A DNA stretch of 64,000 nt from Oscillospiraceae bacterium (GTDB lineage: Bacteria > Bacillota > Clostridia > Oscillospirales > Oscillospiraceae): positions 1-64,000 of the forward strand of contig SVKL01000005.1 in the NCBI GenBank assembly GCA_015068495.1, written 5' to 3'. Below are positions 44,688 through 53,305 of this stretch, in pieces. Both the position numbers and the translations under genes were made by a program. Position 1 is the stretch's first letter. Each line of letters opens with the position of its first letter. A model generated the notes under the pieces. It saw only the letters and a list, made by a program, of their open reading frames with translations. It searched no databases and was not told the origin of the DNA.

Positions 44688-46454
44688 ATGAAGAAGAAAA
44701 TCTTAGGCTTACTGTTGGCTCTGTGTCTGGTTGTAGGTCTGCTGCCCGTTACCGCTTTCGCAGCAGCCGAGACAATTACTGTAACAATGACCGGCCTTGA
44801 GTGGAAGGACATTGCAGAGGGCACCCACAAGTACGCCACCACCAACGATGCCGGTTCCGCTACCGAGTGTACTGAGTCCGACGCATGGAACATCCATCTG
44901 GATTACACCGCCGGTCAGACTCCCACTTTGTACCTGAAGAACGCTAAGCTGACTGCTGCAGCAGGTGTTGCAGCTCTGAAAGTTGAAACAAAAGGTGCTT
45001 TCGTTCTGAGCTCTGTAGAAGGCACAACCAACACTTTCACTAACACCAATGGTACTTATAACTCCTATCCCTTGTACTTTGCCGCAGTTGGCGGTACTAC
45101 TGTAACCGGTGCTGGTAAACTGGTTGGTACAAGTGATAATGCCTCCAGCAACACTGCAGCCGTCATTGGTACAAAGTACAATTTGACTATTAAGGATGCA
45201 GATTTGGATTTGACTATGAGCGCAAGATACCACGCTTGTATTACCCTCGCCGGCTCCAACGACACCGAGGCACAGCTGCCCGGTTTGTTGGTCATCGACG
45301 GCGCTAAGGTAAAGCTGACCAACATGACTAACGGTCGTGGTATCGCTTACATTACAAGCGCTTGGGGTCAGGGCACAAGCAACAACAGTGCAATGACCTC
45401 CAAGACTGTGACCATCAAGAATGGCGCTAACGTGCAGATTTCCGGTAACGGTAACGCTCACCCCATCGGCGCAGCTGGCGGCGTAATTGTTGACAAGGCT
45501 ACACTGGAAATCAGCATGAACGCAACCAATGGCCAGACTGGTTGGACCGGCGCAGAGCTGCCTAAGTTCCCCCAGACCGTTGGTGCACACACAGTTGAGT
45601 ACAAGTACGCTAAGGGCGACACTGCATTGAAGAGCTTCCTGTCCACCGATACCGCAGATGCAGATTACATCGCTGCAGACACCGATATGACTGCTGTTGA
45701 TGGCTACATTAAATACCTGAAGATCTCCTACAACTGCATCCACAAGTTCGATAATGACTGCACCACTGCTGACAAGTGCGCATATTGTAATGAAGTAGCT
45801 GAGGCTAAGACCGCTCACGTATTCGATACCGATTGCACCACTGCTGATACTTGCCAGAACGCTGGCTGTGAGGCAAAGGCTGACGCTAAGGCTGCTCACG
45901 TGTTCGACAATGACTGCACCACTGCTGACAAGTGCGCAAACTGCGAAACAAAGGCTGCTGCAAATCCTGTTCACGCATTCGATAAGGACTGCAAGACTGC
46001 TGACAAGTGCGCTAACTGCGATGTAGTTGCAACTGCTGGCACTCACGTATTCGATACCGATTGCACCACCGCTGACAAGTGCGCTACCTGTGATGCTGTT
46101 GCTGAAGCTAAGTCTGCTCACGTGTTCGACAAGGACTGCACCACTGCTGATACCTGTCAGAACGCTGGCTGCGCAGTAAAGGCTACTGCAGGCGCTCACA
46201 TCTTCGACAAGGACTGCACCACTGCTGACAAGTGCACAAGCTGTGGCACTGCTGCTACTGCAGAAAAGGCTCATAAGTACACCGACAATGCAGACACCAC
46301 CTGTGACAACCCTGGCTGTGAGCACACCCGTAAGGTAGAAGCAGGCGGCAAGAACCCCCAGACCGGCGATAACACCGCTCTGGTTCTGTGCATCGTTGTT
46401 ATGCTGACCTCTGCTGCAGCATTCGTCTTCACCAAGAAGAGAATCGCTCTGTAA
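44688..46454 (+). CDS. Sortase-anchored surface protein 4 with seven His/CxxC repeats
   Basis: A 588-residue secreted protein. Signal peptide 1-25 (ending VTAFA); residues 28-345 are a strand-rich beta-helix-like domain related to the proteins at 6881, 8511 and 11111 (KYATTNDAG, WNIHLDYTAG, TTVTGAGKL, LTIKDADLDL). Residues about 350-545 carry seven 24-27-residue repeats of H-x-F-D-x-D-C-x-T-A-D-x-C-x2-C (two have CQNAGC instead). The end is NPQTGD, a hydrophobic segment and KKRIAL, a sortase signal. ATG follows aaaggag. The repeats may bind a metal or form disulfides; unknown. Confidence 0.8.
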   Translation: MKKKILGLLLALCLVVGLLPVTAFAAAETITVTMTGLEWKDIAEGTHKYATTNDAGSATECTESDAWNIHLDYTAGQTPTLYLKNAKLTAAAGVAALKVETKGAFVLSSVEGTTNTFTNTNGTYNSYPLYFAAVGGTTVTGAGKLVGTSDNASSNTAAVIGTKYNLTIKDADLDLTMSARYHACITLAGSNDTEAQLPGLLVIDGAKVKLTNMTNGRGIAYITSAWGQGTSNNSAMTSKTVTIKNGANVQISGNGNAHPIGAAGGVIVDKATLEISMNATNGQTGWTGAELPKFPQTVGAHTVEYKYAKGDTALKSFLSTDTADADYIAADTDMTAVDGYIKYLKISYNCIHKFDNDCTTADKCAYCNEVAEAKTAHVFDTDCTTADTCQNAGCEAKADAKAAHVFDNDCTTADKCANCETKAAANPVHAFDKDCKTADKCANCDVVATAGTHVFDTDCTTADKCATCDAVAEAKSAHVFDKDCTTADTCQNAGCAVKATAGAHIFDKDCTTADKCTSCGTAATAEKAHKYTDNADTTCDNPGCEHTRKVEAGGKNPQTGDNTALVLCIVVMLTSAAAFVFTKKRIAL

Positions 46455-46469
46455 GCAAACCGAATAATT

Positions 46470-46502
46470 AAAAGCAGGCATCCTCGGATGCCTGCTTTTT
46501 TA
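46470..46502 (+). terminator. Terminator of surface gene 4
   Basis: aaagcaggcatcc/ggatgcctgcttt, 13-bp perfect stem with 2-3-base loop, then T6. Confidence 0.92.
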
Positions 46503-46550
46503 TGTTGTACAGGGTCCGCCACCAGCAGGAAAAATACACATCCCACGACC

Positions 46551-46606
46551 AAAGGGGGAAATGTATAAACAAAGCCAAAAACAACTTATTCTACATTTCC
46601 CCCTTC
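46551..46606. repeat. Inverted repeat element
   Basis: aagggggaaatgta (46552-46565) and its perfect complement tacatttccccctt (46592-46605) enclose 26 bases. No gene. Confidence 0.7.
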
Positions 46607-46659
46607 GGAAAACCCAATTCTTTGCGGTATAAAATGTGTTTCATTTTTCAGCACTAAAA

Positions 46660-46780
46660 AAGAAGGGCCCGGGGGATTCTTAAGGGGCACGGCGTCTCGA
46701 GCGGGAGCTCGAGTGATCCCCTTAAGCCGGTTCTTTGGTAACTTTCTTGCCGGAACAAGAAAGTTACCCGCCGGAGGCAT
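46660..46780. repeat. Nested palindromic repeat
   Basis: Three palindromes: cttaagggg/ccccttaag (46679-46687, 46718-46726) enclosing CTCGAG...CTCGAG (46696-46713), then gtaactttcttg/caagaaagttac (46738-46749, 46756-46767). Dense pairing and no coding frame; looks like a chromosomal repeat of the REP type. Confidence 0.7.
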
Positions 46781-46787
46781 ACCTATT

Positions 46788-46856
46788 CTCTTGCCGGTGA
46801 AAAAGTATGGCGTCTTCTCTTGCCGGTGAAAAAGTATGGCGTCTTATCTTGCCGGA
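46788..46856. repeat. Tandem 29-bp repeat, 2.4 copies
   Basis: Two exact 29-bp units (46788-46816, 46817-46845; each begins ctcttgccggtgaaaaagt) and a partial third that diverges after cttgccgga. Directly head-to-tail, no spacers. Confidence 0.88.
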
Positions 46857-47035
46857 GTTTCTGTAGGAGCGAGCAGTGCTCGTCCGCTTCTAATGAATTC
46901 GCTCGCGGTAACGGACGGCCAATGGCTGCCCCTATATGCAATCCTTAAACATTTCTCCGCAACGAAGCAGAGAAGCTTGTTGCCTGCTTTTTTATATGTA
47001 AAACACCGCAAAAAGGGTCTTTGGGAAAAACTAGC
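46857..47035. repeat. Palindrome remnants, otherwise empty
   Basis: tgtaggagcgagcagtgctcgtccg (46862-46886 region; arms cgagca/tgctcg) and ggacggccaatggctgcccct follow. Both are damaged members of the TGTAGGG family. No further gene seen up to the ktrB promoter. Confidence 0.55.
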
Positions 47036-47063
47036 TTGCAAAGAAGCGTAAAGCTGTTATAAT
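47036..47063 (+). promoter_or_regulatory. Promoter of ktrBA
   Basis: TTGCAA (47036-47041), 16-bp spacer, TATAAT (47058-47063). The leader is short, leaving no room for a c-di-AMP (ydaO) riboswitch. Confidence 0.7.
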
Positions 47064-47095
47064 AAGGTAAACTACAATTGTCAGGGGGGAGTCTT

Positions 47096-48481
47096 GTGTC
47101 CGGTGAAAAAAGCTGGCTGCGGCTATGGAAGAAAATCCGAAAACTGCATTTAAGTACCACGCAGATTATTGCGCTGGCATTTCTTGGCATCATTCTTTTG
47201 GGCACGGTTTTGCTGGCGCTGCCCGTATCTTCACGGGACGGAAACTCCTGCGGCATTTTTCCGGCGCTGTTTACCGCCACCTCTGCCACCTGTGTAACGG
47301 GCTTGGTGCTGTTTGATACGTGGAGTCAATTCAGCGGCTTTGGACAAGGGGTACTTCTGCTGCTTATTGAGTTGGGCGGCTTGGGCTTTATGTCCGCGGC
47401 ATCCTTGGTGATTTTTATGCTGCGCCGGAAGGTAGGGCTGAAGCAGCGGATGGTAATGGCGCAGGCTATGAGCCTTAACGATATGCAAGGCGTTGTCCGC
47501 TTGCAGCGGATTGTTATTTTTGGCTCGTTAGGCATCCAATTTGCCGGCGCGCTGGTGCTGACAATCCATTTCCTGCCAATGTACGGCCTCCGTCAGGCGG
47601 CAATTTGGGGCGTGTTCCACGCGGTATCCGCCTTCTGTAATGCAGGCTTTGATATTTTTGGAAGCATTGCTCCCGGACAGAGTCTGATTCCCCTTCAAAA
47701 TGATGCAGTAGTGCTAATAACACTGATGGGGCTCATTACCGTAGGCGGTTTGGGCTTCTTTGTGTGGGAGGAGCTGATCAGAGTACGCTCCTTCAAAAGA
47801 TTAAGCGTCTATTCAAAATTGGTGCTGCTCACAACCACGGTTATTATTCTTTTGGGCACCGGTCTGATTCTGCTGCTGGAGTGGAATAACCCCGATACAT
47901 TGGGAAATATGACCCCGTTGCAGAAGGTACTCAATGCCTTTTTCCAGACAGTGACCCTGCGGACAGCCGGCTTTGTATCCTTGGATCAAGGACTGCTGAA
48001 GGACAGTACAAAGGCGCTGTCTATAGTGATTATGCTCATCGGCGGCTCCTCCGGTTCTACTGCCGGTGGCTTAAAGACCGTCACCTTTGTGGTGCTGGTG
48101 CTGTTTATTTGGGCAAAGGCCCGGGGCAAAAGCACAGTGCACGTATTCCGCCGAACCATTCCCAACGCAAAAGCCACAGATGCGATGACCATTTTCTTTA
48201 TTATGACTGCGCTGGCGTTCTTTGGCGGATTCTTTGTTGCAGCTACTGCGCCGGCAGCGATAAGCTTTACAGACGGGCTGTTTGAGGCGGTGTCTGCATT
48301 GGCAACGGTGGGTGTGTCTACCGGTATCACGTCGGCAATGGGCATTCCCGCGCAGCTTTTGATGATTGCATTTATGTATTTTGGCCGCGTAGGTGTGCTG
48401 ACCATCAGCTTAGGATTTTTGATGGGGAATAAAGCGGAGGACCGCTTCCGCTATGCAGATACCAATTTGTTGATTGGGTAG
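47096..48481 (+). CDS. ktrB: Potassium uptake protein, TrkH/KtrB family
   Basis: A 461-residue ion channel subunit made of four membrane-P-loop-membrane repeats. The four selectivity loops are seen as TSATCVTGL, SAFCNAGF, TLRTAGF and ATVGVSTG. The GTG start at 47096 has gggggag ahead; a TTG at 47078 is less likely. It lies 11 bases before its regulator ktrA. This KtrB-type channel is gated by the RCK protein and known to be tied to c-di-AMP signalling, for which gdpP is in this window. Confidence 0.94.
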   Translation: MSGEKSWLRLWKKIRKLHLSTTQIIALAFLGIILLGTVLLALPVSSRDGNSCGIFPALFTATSATCVTGLVLFDTWSQFSGFGQGVLLLLIELGGLGFMSAASLVIFMLRRKVGLKQRMVMAQAMSLNDMQGVVRLQRIVIFGSLGIQFAGALVLTIHFLPMYGLRQAAIWGVFHAVSAFCNAGFDIFGSIAPGQSLIPLQNDAVVLITLMGLITVGGLGFFVWEELIRVRSFKRLSVYSKLVLLTTTVIILLGTGLILLLEWNNPDTLGNMTPLQKVLNAFFQTVTLRTAGFVSLDQGLLKDSTKALSIVIMLIGGSSGSTAGGLKTVTFVVLVLFIWAKARGKSTVHVFRRTIPNAKATDAMTIFFIMTALAFFGGFFVAATAPAAISFTDGLFEAVSALATVGVSTGITSAMGIPAQLLMIAFMYFGRVGVLTISLGFLMGNKAEDRFRYADTNLLIG

Positions 48482-48492
48482 GAGGTAAAACA

Positions 48493-49140
48493 ATGAAATC
48501 ATATATTGTTGTAGGCTTGGGACGTTTCGGCAGTGAAGCAGCCAAACGTCTGTGTGAATTGGGCTGCGAGGTGCTGGCGCTGGATTGCAACAGCGAATTG
48601 GTGCAGCAAATCAGTGCAGAGGTGACACAGGCGGTGGTGGCAGATGCCCGGGATAAAGAGGTACTCAAGGCCCTTGGCGCATCAGAGTTTGACTGCGCAA
48701 TTGTGGCAATTGGCGACAGCTTGGGCGATTCCGTTTTGGCAACGATGAATCTGAAGGAACTGGGCATTGGCTATGTGGTATGCAAAGCCCACGATGAAGT
48801 GCACCGGCAGGTACTGCTGAAGCTTGGAGCAGACAGGGTGGTCATTCCGGAACAGGAGCAGGCAAATCGCTTGGCGCGGAATCTGTCCAGCCGGAATGTG
48901 TTGGATTATATTGAACTGTCTGACGATTATGGCATCATTGAAGTGCCCGCTCCCGCTTCTTGGGTAGGGAAGAGCCTTAAGGATTTGAATGTACGGGCAA
49001 AAATGGGCGTGAATATTATTGCGGTCAAGCACGGCAAAGCCATTAACGTAGCGCCCGGCGCGGATTATGAGATTCTGCCGGGGGATATAATGGTCATTTT
49101 GGGGGGCACGGATGCGCTCAACGCCGTGCAAAAGCTATGA
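48493..49140 (+). CDS. ktrA: Potassium uptake regulator, TrkA/KtrA family
   Basis: A 215-residue RCK protein: N-terminal nucleotide-binding domain with VGLGRFG (7-13) and acidic LDCN, and a C-terminal TrkA_C domain (about 140-215; the place where c-di-AMP binds in KtrA proteins). It gates KtrB with ATP/ADP or NAD(H). ATG follows ggagg and the stop overlaps trmH by 4 bases (ATGA). Confidence 0.95.
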   Translation: MKSYIVVGLGRFGSEAAKRLCELGCEVLALDCNSELVQQISAEVTQAVVADARDKEVLKALGASEFDCAIVAIGDSLGDSVLATMNLKELGIGYVVCKAHDEVHRQVLLKLGADRVVIPEQEQANRLARNLSSRNVLDYIELSDDYGIIEVPAPASWVGKSLKDLNVRAKMGVNIIAVKHGKAINVAPGADYEILPGDIMVILGGTDALNAVQKL

Positions 49141-49883
49141 GGGAACACATTACCTCTCGAAAAAATCCTCTGCTGCAGCAAGTAAGAAAGCTTTTAACCT
49201 CCCGGAAAGAACGGGAAGCTACAGGCCTGTTTGTGGCGGACGGCACCAAGCTTTTGCAGGAAGCAATTCGCTGGTGGCCGGGTCTTCACACGGTTATTCT
49301 GTCCCAAGATGTGGATGCGGAAATTCCTCAGAACGTGCGGACAGTGACGGTGCCCCGGGATGTGATGGAGTCGATTTCTCCTATGCAAAGCCCTCAAGGC
49401 GCTCTGTTTCTGTGCCGGCTTCCTGAGAAAAAATCCTTTGTACCCAAAGCGGGGATGCTCCTGTTGGATGGTATTCAGGACCCGGGCAATCTGGGCACAA
49501 TCCTTCGCACTGCGGATGCTTTGCAAATTCCCGTAGCGCTGCTGGAGGGCTGCGCTGACCCCTATAATCATAAGGTCATCCGCGCCAGTATGGGGGCGGT
49601 GTTCCGTATGGATGTGGTGCAGACCACGTGGGCAGAGGCCTGCCAAGCTTGCACCCAAGCAGGAATCCCCGTAGGTGTAACCGCGCTGAATGCCACAGCC
49701 AAGGATTTGCGGGAAGCGCCTTTGAAGACGATGGCAGTGGTCATCGGCAGCGAGGGACAGGGGGTACGGCAGGAGATTTTGGATAGCGCCAAGCAGGCGC
49801 TGATTATCCCAATGAATCCCAATTGCGAGTCTCTCAATGCGGCGATTGCCGCGGCCATTGTGATGTGGCAAATGAAAGAATAA
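49137..49883 (+). CDS. TrmH/SpoU-family RNA 2'-O-methyltransferase
   Basis: A 248-residue knotted (SPOUT) methyltransferase: a short N-terminal substrate-binding domain followed by motif 1 (DPGNLGTILRTAD), motif 2 (VVIGSEGQGV) and motif 3 (IPMNPNCESLNAAIAA), which bind SAM. Likely target is rRNA or tRNA; the exact position is not readable. The start overlaps ktrA by 4 bases. Confidence 0.93.
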   Translation: MREHITSRKNPLLQQVRKLLTSRKEREATGLFVADGTKLLQEAIRWWPGLHTVILSQDVDAEIPQNVRTVTVPRDVMESISPMQSPQGALFLCRLPEKKSFVPKAGMLLLDGIQDPGNLGTILRTADALQIPVALLEGCADPYNHKVIRASMGAVFRMDVVQTTWAEACQACTQAGIPVGVTALNATAKDLREAPLKTMAVVIGSEGQGVRQEILDSAKQALIIPMNPNCESLNAAIAAAIVMWQMKE

Positions 49884-49901
49884 CAGGAAAGGGAAAGGCA
49901 T

Positions 49902-51077
49902 ATGCTGCTGCATTGGATTTGGTTTGCAGAATTAAAGAGTATAACCCTAATGGAAAAGCATCGGCTGCTGGAGCGGTTCGGTGATCCGGAGGAGCTATAC
50001 AATACTGCCGACGAAGTGTTGGAAAAACTGAAAATCGTCGATAAGAATTTAATGCCGGCAGAACAGATTTTGCGGAGATGCGCCCAAAAAGGGATTCAGC
50101 TTCTGCCGATAAAGGACAGCAGCTATCCCTATCGATTGCGCAATACTCCCGATGCCCCTGTGCTTCTATATTATAAAGGTATCCTGCCGGAGTGGGAAAA
50201 GCAGCCGGCAATCGGTATCGTGGGCACAAGAAAGGCCTCTACATACGGCCTGCAGGCGGCCCGTCAGTTAAGCTGCGAGATTGCTGCCTCCGGCGGCATT
50301 GTGGTTTCCGGCGGCGCGTCGGGAATCGATACCGCAGCAATGCAGGGCAGCGTGGATGTGGGCTGCCCTGTGGTAGGCGTTTTGGGCTGCGGTGTGGACG
50401 TGGTATATCCCCGCAGCAACCGTAAGCTTTTTGAGGCAGTGGTGGAAAAGGGCTGCCTGATTTCGGAATATGCTCCGGGGGAAGAAGGAATCCCTTGGCA
50501 TTTTCCTGCCAGAAACCGCATCATCAGTGGCATCAGTGACGGTGTGCTGGTGGTGGAAGCGCCTAAGAGAAGCGGCGCGCTGATTACTGCGCAGCGGGCA
50601 TTGGAACAGGGCAGAGATGTATTTGTTGTGCCGGGGAATATCAATGCCGATTCCTTTGTAGGCAGCAATACGCTGCTGAAAGAGGGCGCAATTCCGGCCT
50701 TGTCCGGCTGGGATGTGCTGAGCTGCTATGAATTTCTCTATCCCGATAGGGTGAAGAAAAACGGAAAAATGTTGCCGGCAAACGGGACGGAAAAACAGGA
50801 CGCATTACCGGAATTTTCGGAAAAAATAGAAACGGCTCGGAAAAAATCCGTTGACAATCGAGTAAATAGCACGTATATTGAATTAAAAAATAGCCATCCT
50901 GCTCTCAATGCCGATGAGCAGGCTGTTTTAGCGCAGTTGACCCGCCATCCCCAAGAGCCGGCGGAGATAATTGCCAAATTGGATATGCCATCGGGAAAGG
51001 TGCTGTCGGCGCTGACTATGCTGACGGTAAAAGGCTTAGTGCTGAAGCATCCCGGCGGGCGTGTCAGTCTAAAATAA
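49902..51077 (+). CDS. dprA: DNA-processing protein DprA/Smf
   Basis: A 391-residue protein. A helical N-terminal part, the Rossmann-like DprA domain (GIVGTRKASTYG, VVSGGASGIDTAAMQG, LGCGVDVVYP, FPARNRIISG) that binds ssDNA and loads RecA, and a C-terminal winged-helix domain (about 335-391). It serves in natural transformation, though it occurs in many bacteria that are not known to be competent. dprA-topA-trmFO is a common Firmicutes order. Confidence 0.95.
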   Translation: MLLHWIWFAELKSITLMEKHRLLERFGDPEELYNTADEVLEKLKIVDKNLMPAEQILRRCAQKGIQLLPIKDSSYPYRLRNTPDAPVLLYYKGILPEWEKQPAIGIVGTRKASTYGLQAARQLSCEIAASGGIVVSGGASGIDTAAMQGSVDVGCPVVGVLGCGVDVVYPRSNRKLFEAVVEKGCLISEYAPGEEGIPWHFPARNRIISGISDGVLVVEAPKRSGALITAQRALEQGRDVFVVPGNINADSFVGSNTLLKEGAIPALSGWDVLSCYEFLYPDRVKKNGKMLPANGTEKQDALPEFSEKIETARKKSVDNRVNSTYIELKNSHPALNADEQAVLAQLTRHPQEPAEIIAKLDMPSGKVLSALTMLTVKGLVLKHPGGRVSLK

Positions 51078-51094
51078 TCATTGCGGAGGAAATT

Positions 51095-53305
51095 ATGAGC
51101 TCCAATCTTGTAATTGTGGAGTCGCCTTCTAAGGCGAAGACCATTGGAAAATATCTGGGACCGGACTATGTGGTAAAAGCCAGTATGGGTCACCTGCGTG
51201 ATCTGCCCAAAAGCACGATGGGTGTGGATATTGAAAGCGGTTTTGTGCCGGAATACGTCCCGCTGCCCAATAAAGGCGATGTAATCAGCGAACTGAAAAA
51301 ACTGGCAAAAAAAGCAGATACCGTGTATCTGGCAACTGACCCGGACCGGGAGGGCGAAGCAATTTCCTGGCATTTGCAGGAGCTTTTGGAACTGCCGTTG
51401 GAGAAAACCCACCGGGTCACCTTTAACGAGATTACCCAAAATGTGGTCAAGGAGGCCATTGCCAACCCCAGAGCCATTGACGGAAATCTGGTGGATGCCC
51501 AGCAGGCACGGCGCATTTTGGACAGAATTGTGGGCTACCAGCTTTCTCCGCTACTGTGGAAGAAGGTCCGCAGAGGTCTGTCTGCCGGCAGAGTGCAGTC
51601 GGTGGCAACCCGCCTTGTGGTGGACAGAGAAAATGAAATTCGCGCCTTTGTTCCCAAGGAATACTGGTCGCTGGATGTAAAGCTGAATTTGATCGGCAAG
51701 CCCGGCAGCTTTGTGGCTCGCTATTACGGCAGCCCCAAGAAAAAAGAGTTGGCAAATGAAGAACAGGTGCAGGCCATCGTCAAGGATATTACTGACGGTG
51801 AATTTGCCGTTGTGGGCGTAAAACGGGCAGACAAAAAACGTTCTGCCGCCCCTCCCTTTACCACCTCTACCTTGCAGCAGGAGGCTGCCCGCAAGCTGAA
51901 TATGACGCCGAAACGCACAATGGCCATTGCCCAGCAGCTGTATGAAGGCGTGGACGTGGCAGGTGAGGGCACCTTGGGTCTCATCACCTATATGCGTACC
52001 GACTCCTTGCGCCTGTCTAACGAGGCGATGGATGCTGCGGCGGCGTTTATCACAAACCGCTATGGCAAGAACTATCACTACGGCTCCCGCCACGTATTCA
52101 AGACCAAGTCCGGCGCACAGGATGCCCACGAGGCAATCCGCCCCACTCACGTGGAGTTAGACCCGGAGAGAATCGAAAAGAGCCTGACAAAGGAACAGTA
52201 TCGGCTCTACAAGCTGATTTGGAGCCGTTTTTTGGCATCCCAAATGGCAAATGCGGTGTATGACACAGTGGCAATCGATACCCAGTGCGCCGGCCACATT
52301 TTCCGTGCAACACATCAGAGCGTAAAGTTTGCCGGCTTCCTTGCCGTCTATGAGGAGGGCAGAGATGAGGAAGCAGAGGCAACCGGCGCACCTCTGCCGG
52401 ATTTGCAGGAGGGGGATAAAGCTAAGGCTGCGGAAATGAAGCCGGAGCAGCACTTTACCCAGCCCCCTGTGCGCTATAACGAGGCAAGCCTCGTAAAGGC
52501 AATGGAGGAAAAGGGCATCGGCAGACCTTCTACCTATGCTACCATTGTGTCCACCATTCAGGACAGAGAATATGTCAATAAGGTGGATAAGCGCCTGCAG
52601 CCCACAGCCTTGGGCGAGGTGGTTACAGCGCTGATGATGGAGCGGTTTAACGACATCATCGACGTGGAATTTACCGCCAATATGGAAACCCGTCTGGACG
52701 AAGTGGAAGCAGGCAACCAAAACTGGAAAGCGCTGCTTACTGAATTCTATAAGGACTTCCATCAGGAATTGGTGGATGCAGAGAAGGCGCTGGAGGGCAC
52801 ACGTATTAAAGTTCCCGATGAGGTAAGCGAGGAAATCTGCGAGGTTTGCGGCAGAAATATGGTGGTAAAAATCGGCAGATTCGGTAAATTCCTTGCCTGC
52901 CCCGGATTCCCCGAGTGTAAGAACACCAAGCCCATTGTGGAAAAAATGCCGGGCAGATGCCCCAAGTGCGGCAGTACGATTCTGAAGCGGAAATCCAAGC
53001 GCGGCTATGCCTATTACGGCTGCGAGCGTGGCGCAGAGTGTGGCTTTATGACTTGGGACGTGCCCACGGCTGAGGATTGCCCCAAGTGCGGACAGACTAT
53101 GTTCAAAAAATCCGGACGGGGCAGAATGAAGCCCTTCTGTATCAACGAAGCCTGTGAAAACTTCCTGCCGGAGGACAAACGGGGTTACTATAAGAAGAAC
53201 ACCGAAGAGCCGGCAGAGGACAAAGAAACTGCAAAAAAGACAGCGGCGAAAAAGACCGCTGCAAAAACAACAAAGAAGTCTACAAAAACCAAGGAGACCA
53301 AATGA
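51095..53305 (+). CDS. topA: DNA topoisomerase I
   Basis: A 736-residue type IA topoisomerase that relaxes negative supercoils. The Toprim domain has IVESPSKAKTI and DPDREGEAI, the catalytic tyrosine is in ITYMRTDS, and three C4 zinc ribbons occur at the C-terminus (CEVCG...CPGFPEC, CPKCG...CERGAEC, CPKCG...CINEAC). A Lys/Thr/Ala-rich tail (last 30 residues) binds DNA. ATG 51095 follows gcggagg; overlaps trmFO by 4 bases. Confidence 0.97.
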   Translation: MSSNLVIVESPSKAKTIGKYLGPDYVVKASMGHLRDLPKSTMGVDIESGFVPEYVPLPNKGDVISELKKLAKKADTVYLATDPDREGEAISWHLQELLELPLEKTHRVTFNEITQNVVKEAIANPRAIDGNLVDAQQARRILDRIVGYQLSPLLWKKVRRGLSAGRVQSVATRLVVDRENEIRAFVPKEYWSLDVKLNLIGKPGSFVARYYGSPKKKELANEEQVQAIVKDITDGEFAVVGVKRADKKRSAAPPFTTSTLQQEAARKLNMTPKRTMAIAQQLYEGVDVAGEGTLGLITYMRTDSLRLSNEAMDAAAAFITNRYGKNYHYGSRHVFKTKSGAQDAHEAIRPTHVELDPERIEKSLTKEQYRLYKLIWSRFLASQMANAVYDTVAIDTQCAGHIFRATHQSVKFAGFLAVYEEGRDEEAEATGAPLPDLQEGDKAKAAEMKPEQHFTQPPVRYNEASLVKAMEEKGIGRPSTYATIVSTIQDREYVNKVDKRLQPTALGEVVTALMMERFNDIIDVEFTANMETRLDEVEAGNQNWKALLTEFYKDFHQELVDAEKALEGTRIKVPDEVSEEICEVCGRNMVVKIGRFGKFLACPGFPECKNTKPIVEKMPGRCPKCGSTILKRKSKRGYAYYGCERGAECGFMTWDVPTAEDCPKCGQTMFKKSGRGRMKPFCINEACENFLPEDKRGYYKKNTEEPAEDKETAKKTAAKKTAAKTTKKSTKTKETK

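Noticed and set aside
44709..46481. 590-codon frame opposite surface gene 4
   Set aside because: Antisense to a gene with signal peptide and sorting signal; it consists of repeats of the mirror sequence and has no ribosome site.
46788..46856. CRISPR array
   Set aside because: The 29-bp units are head-to-tail without spacers and only 2.4 in number; no cas gene is near.
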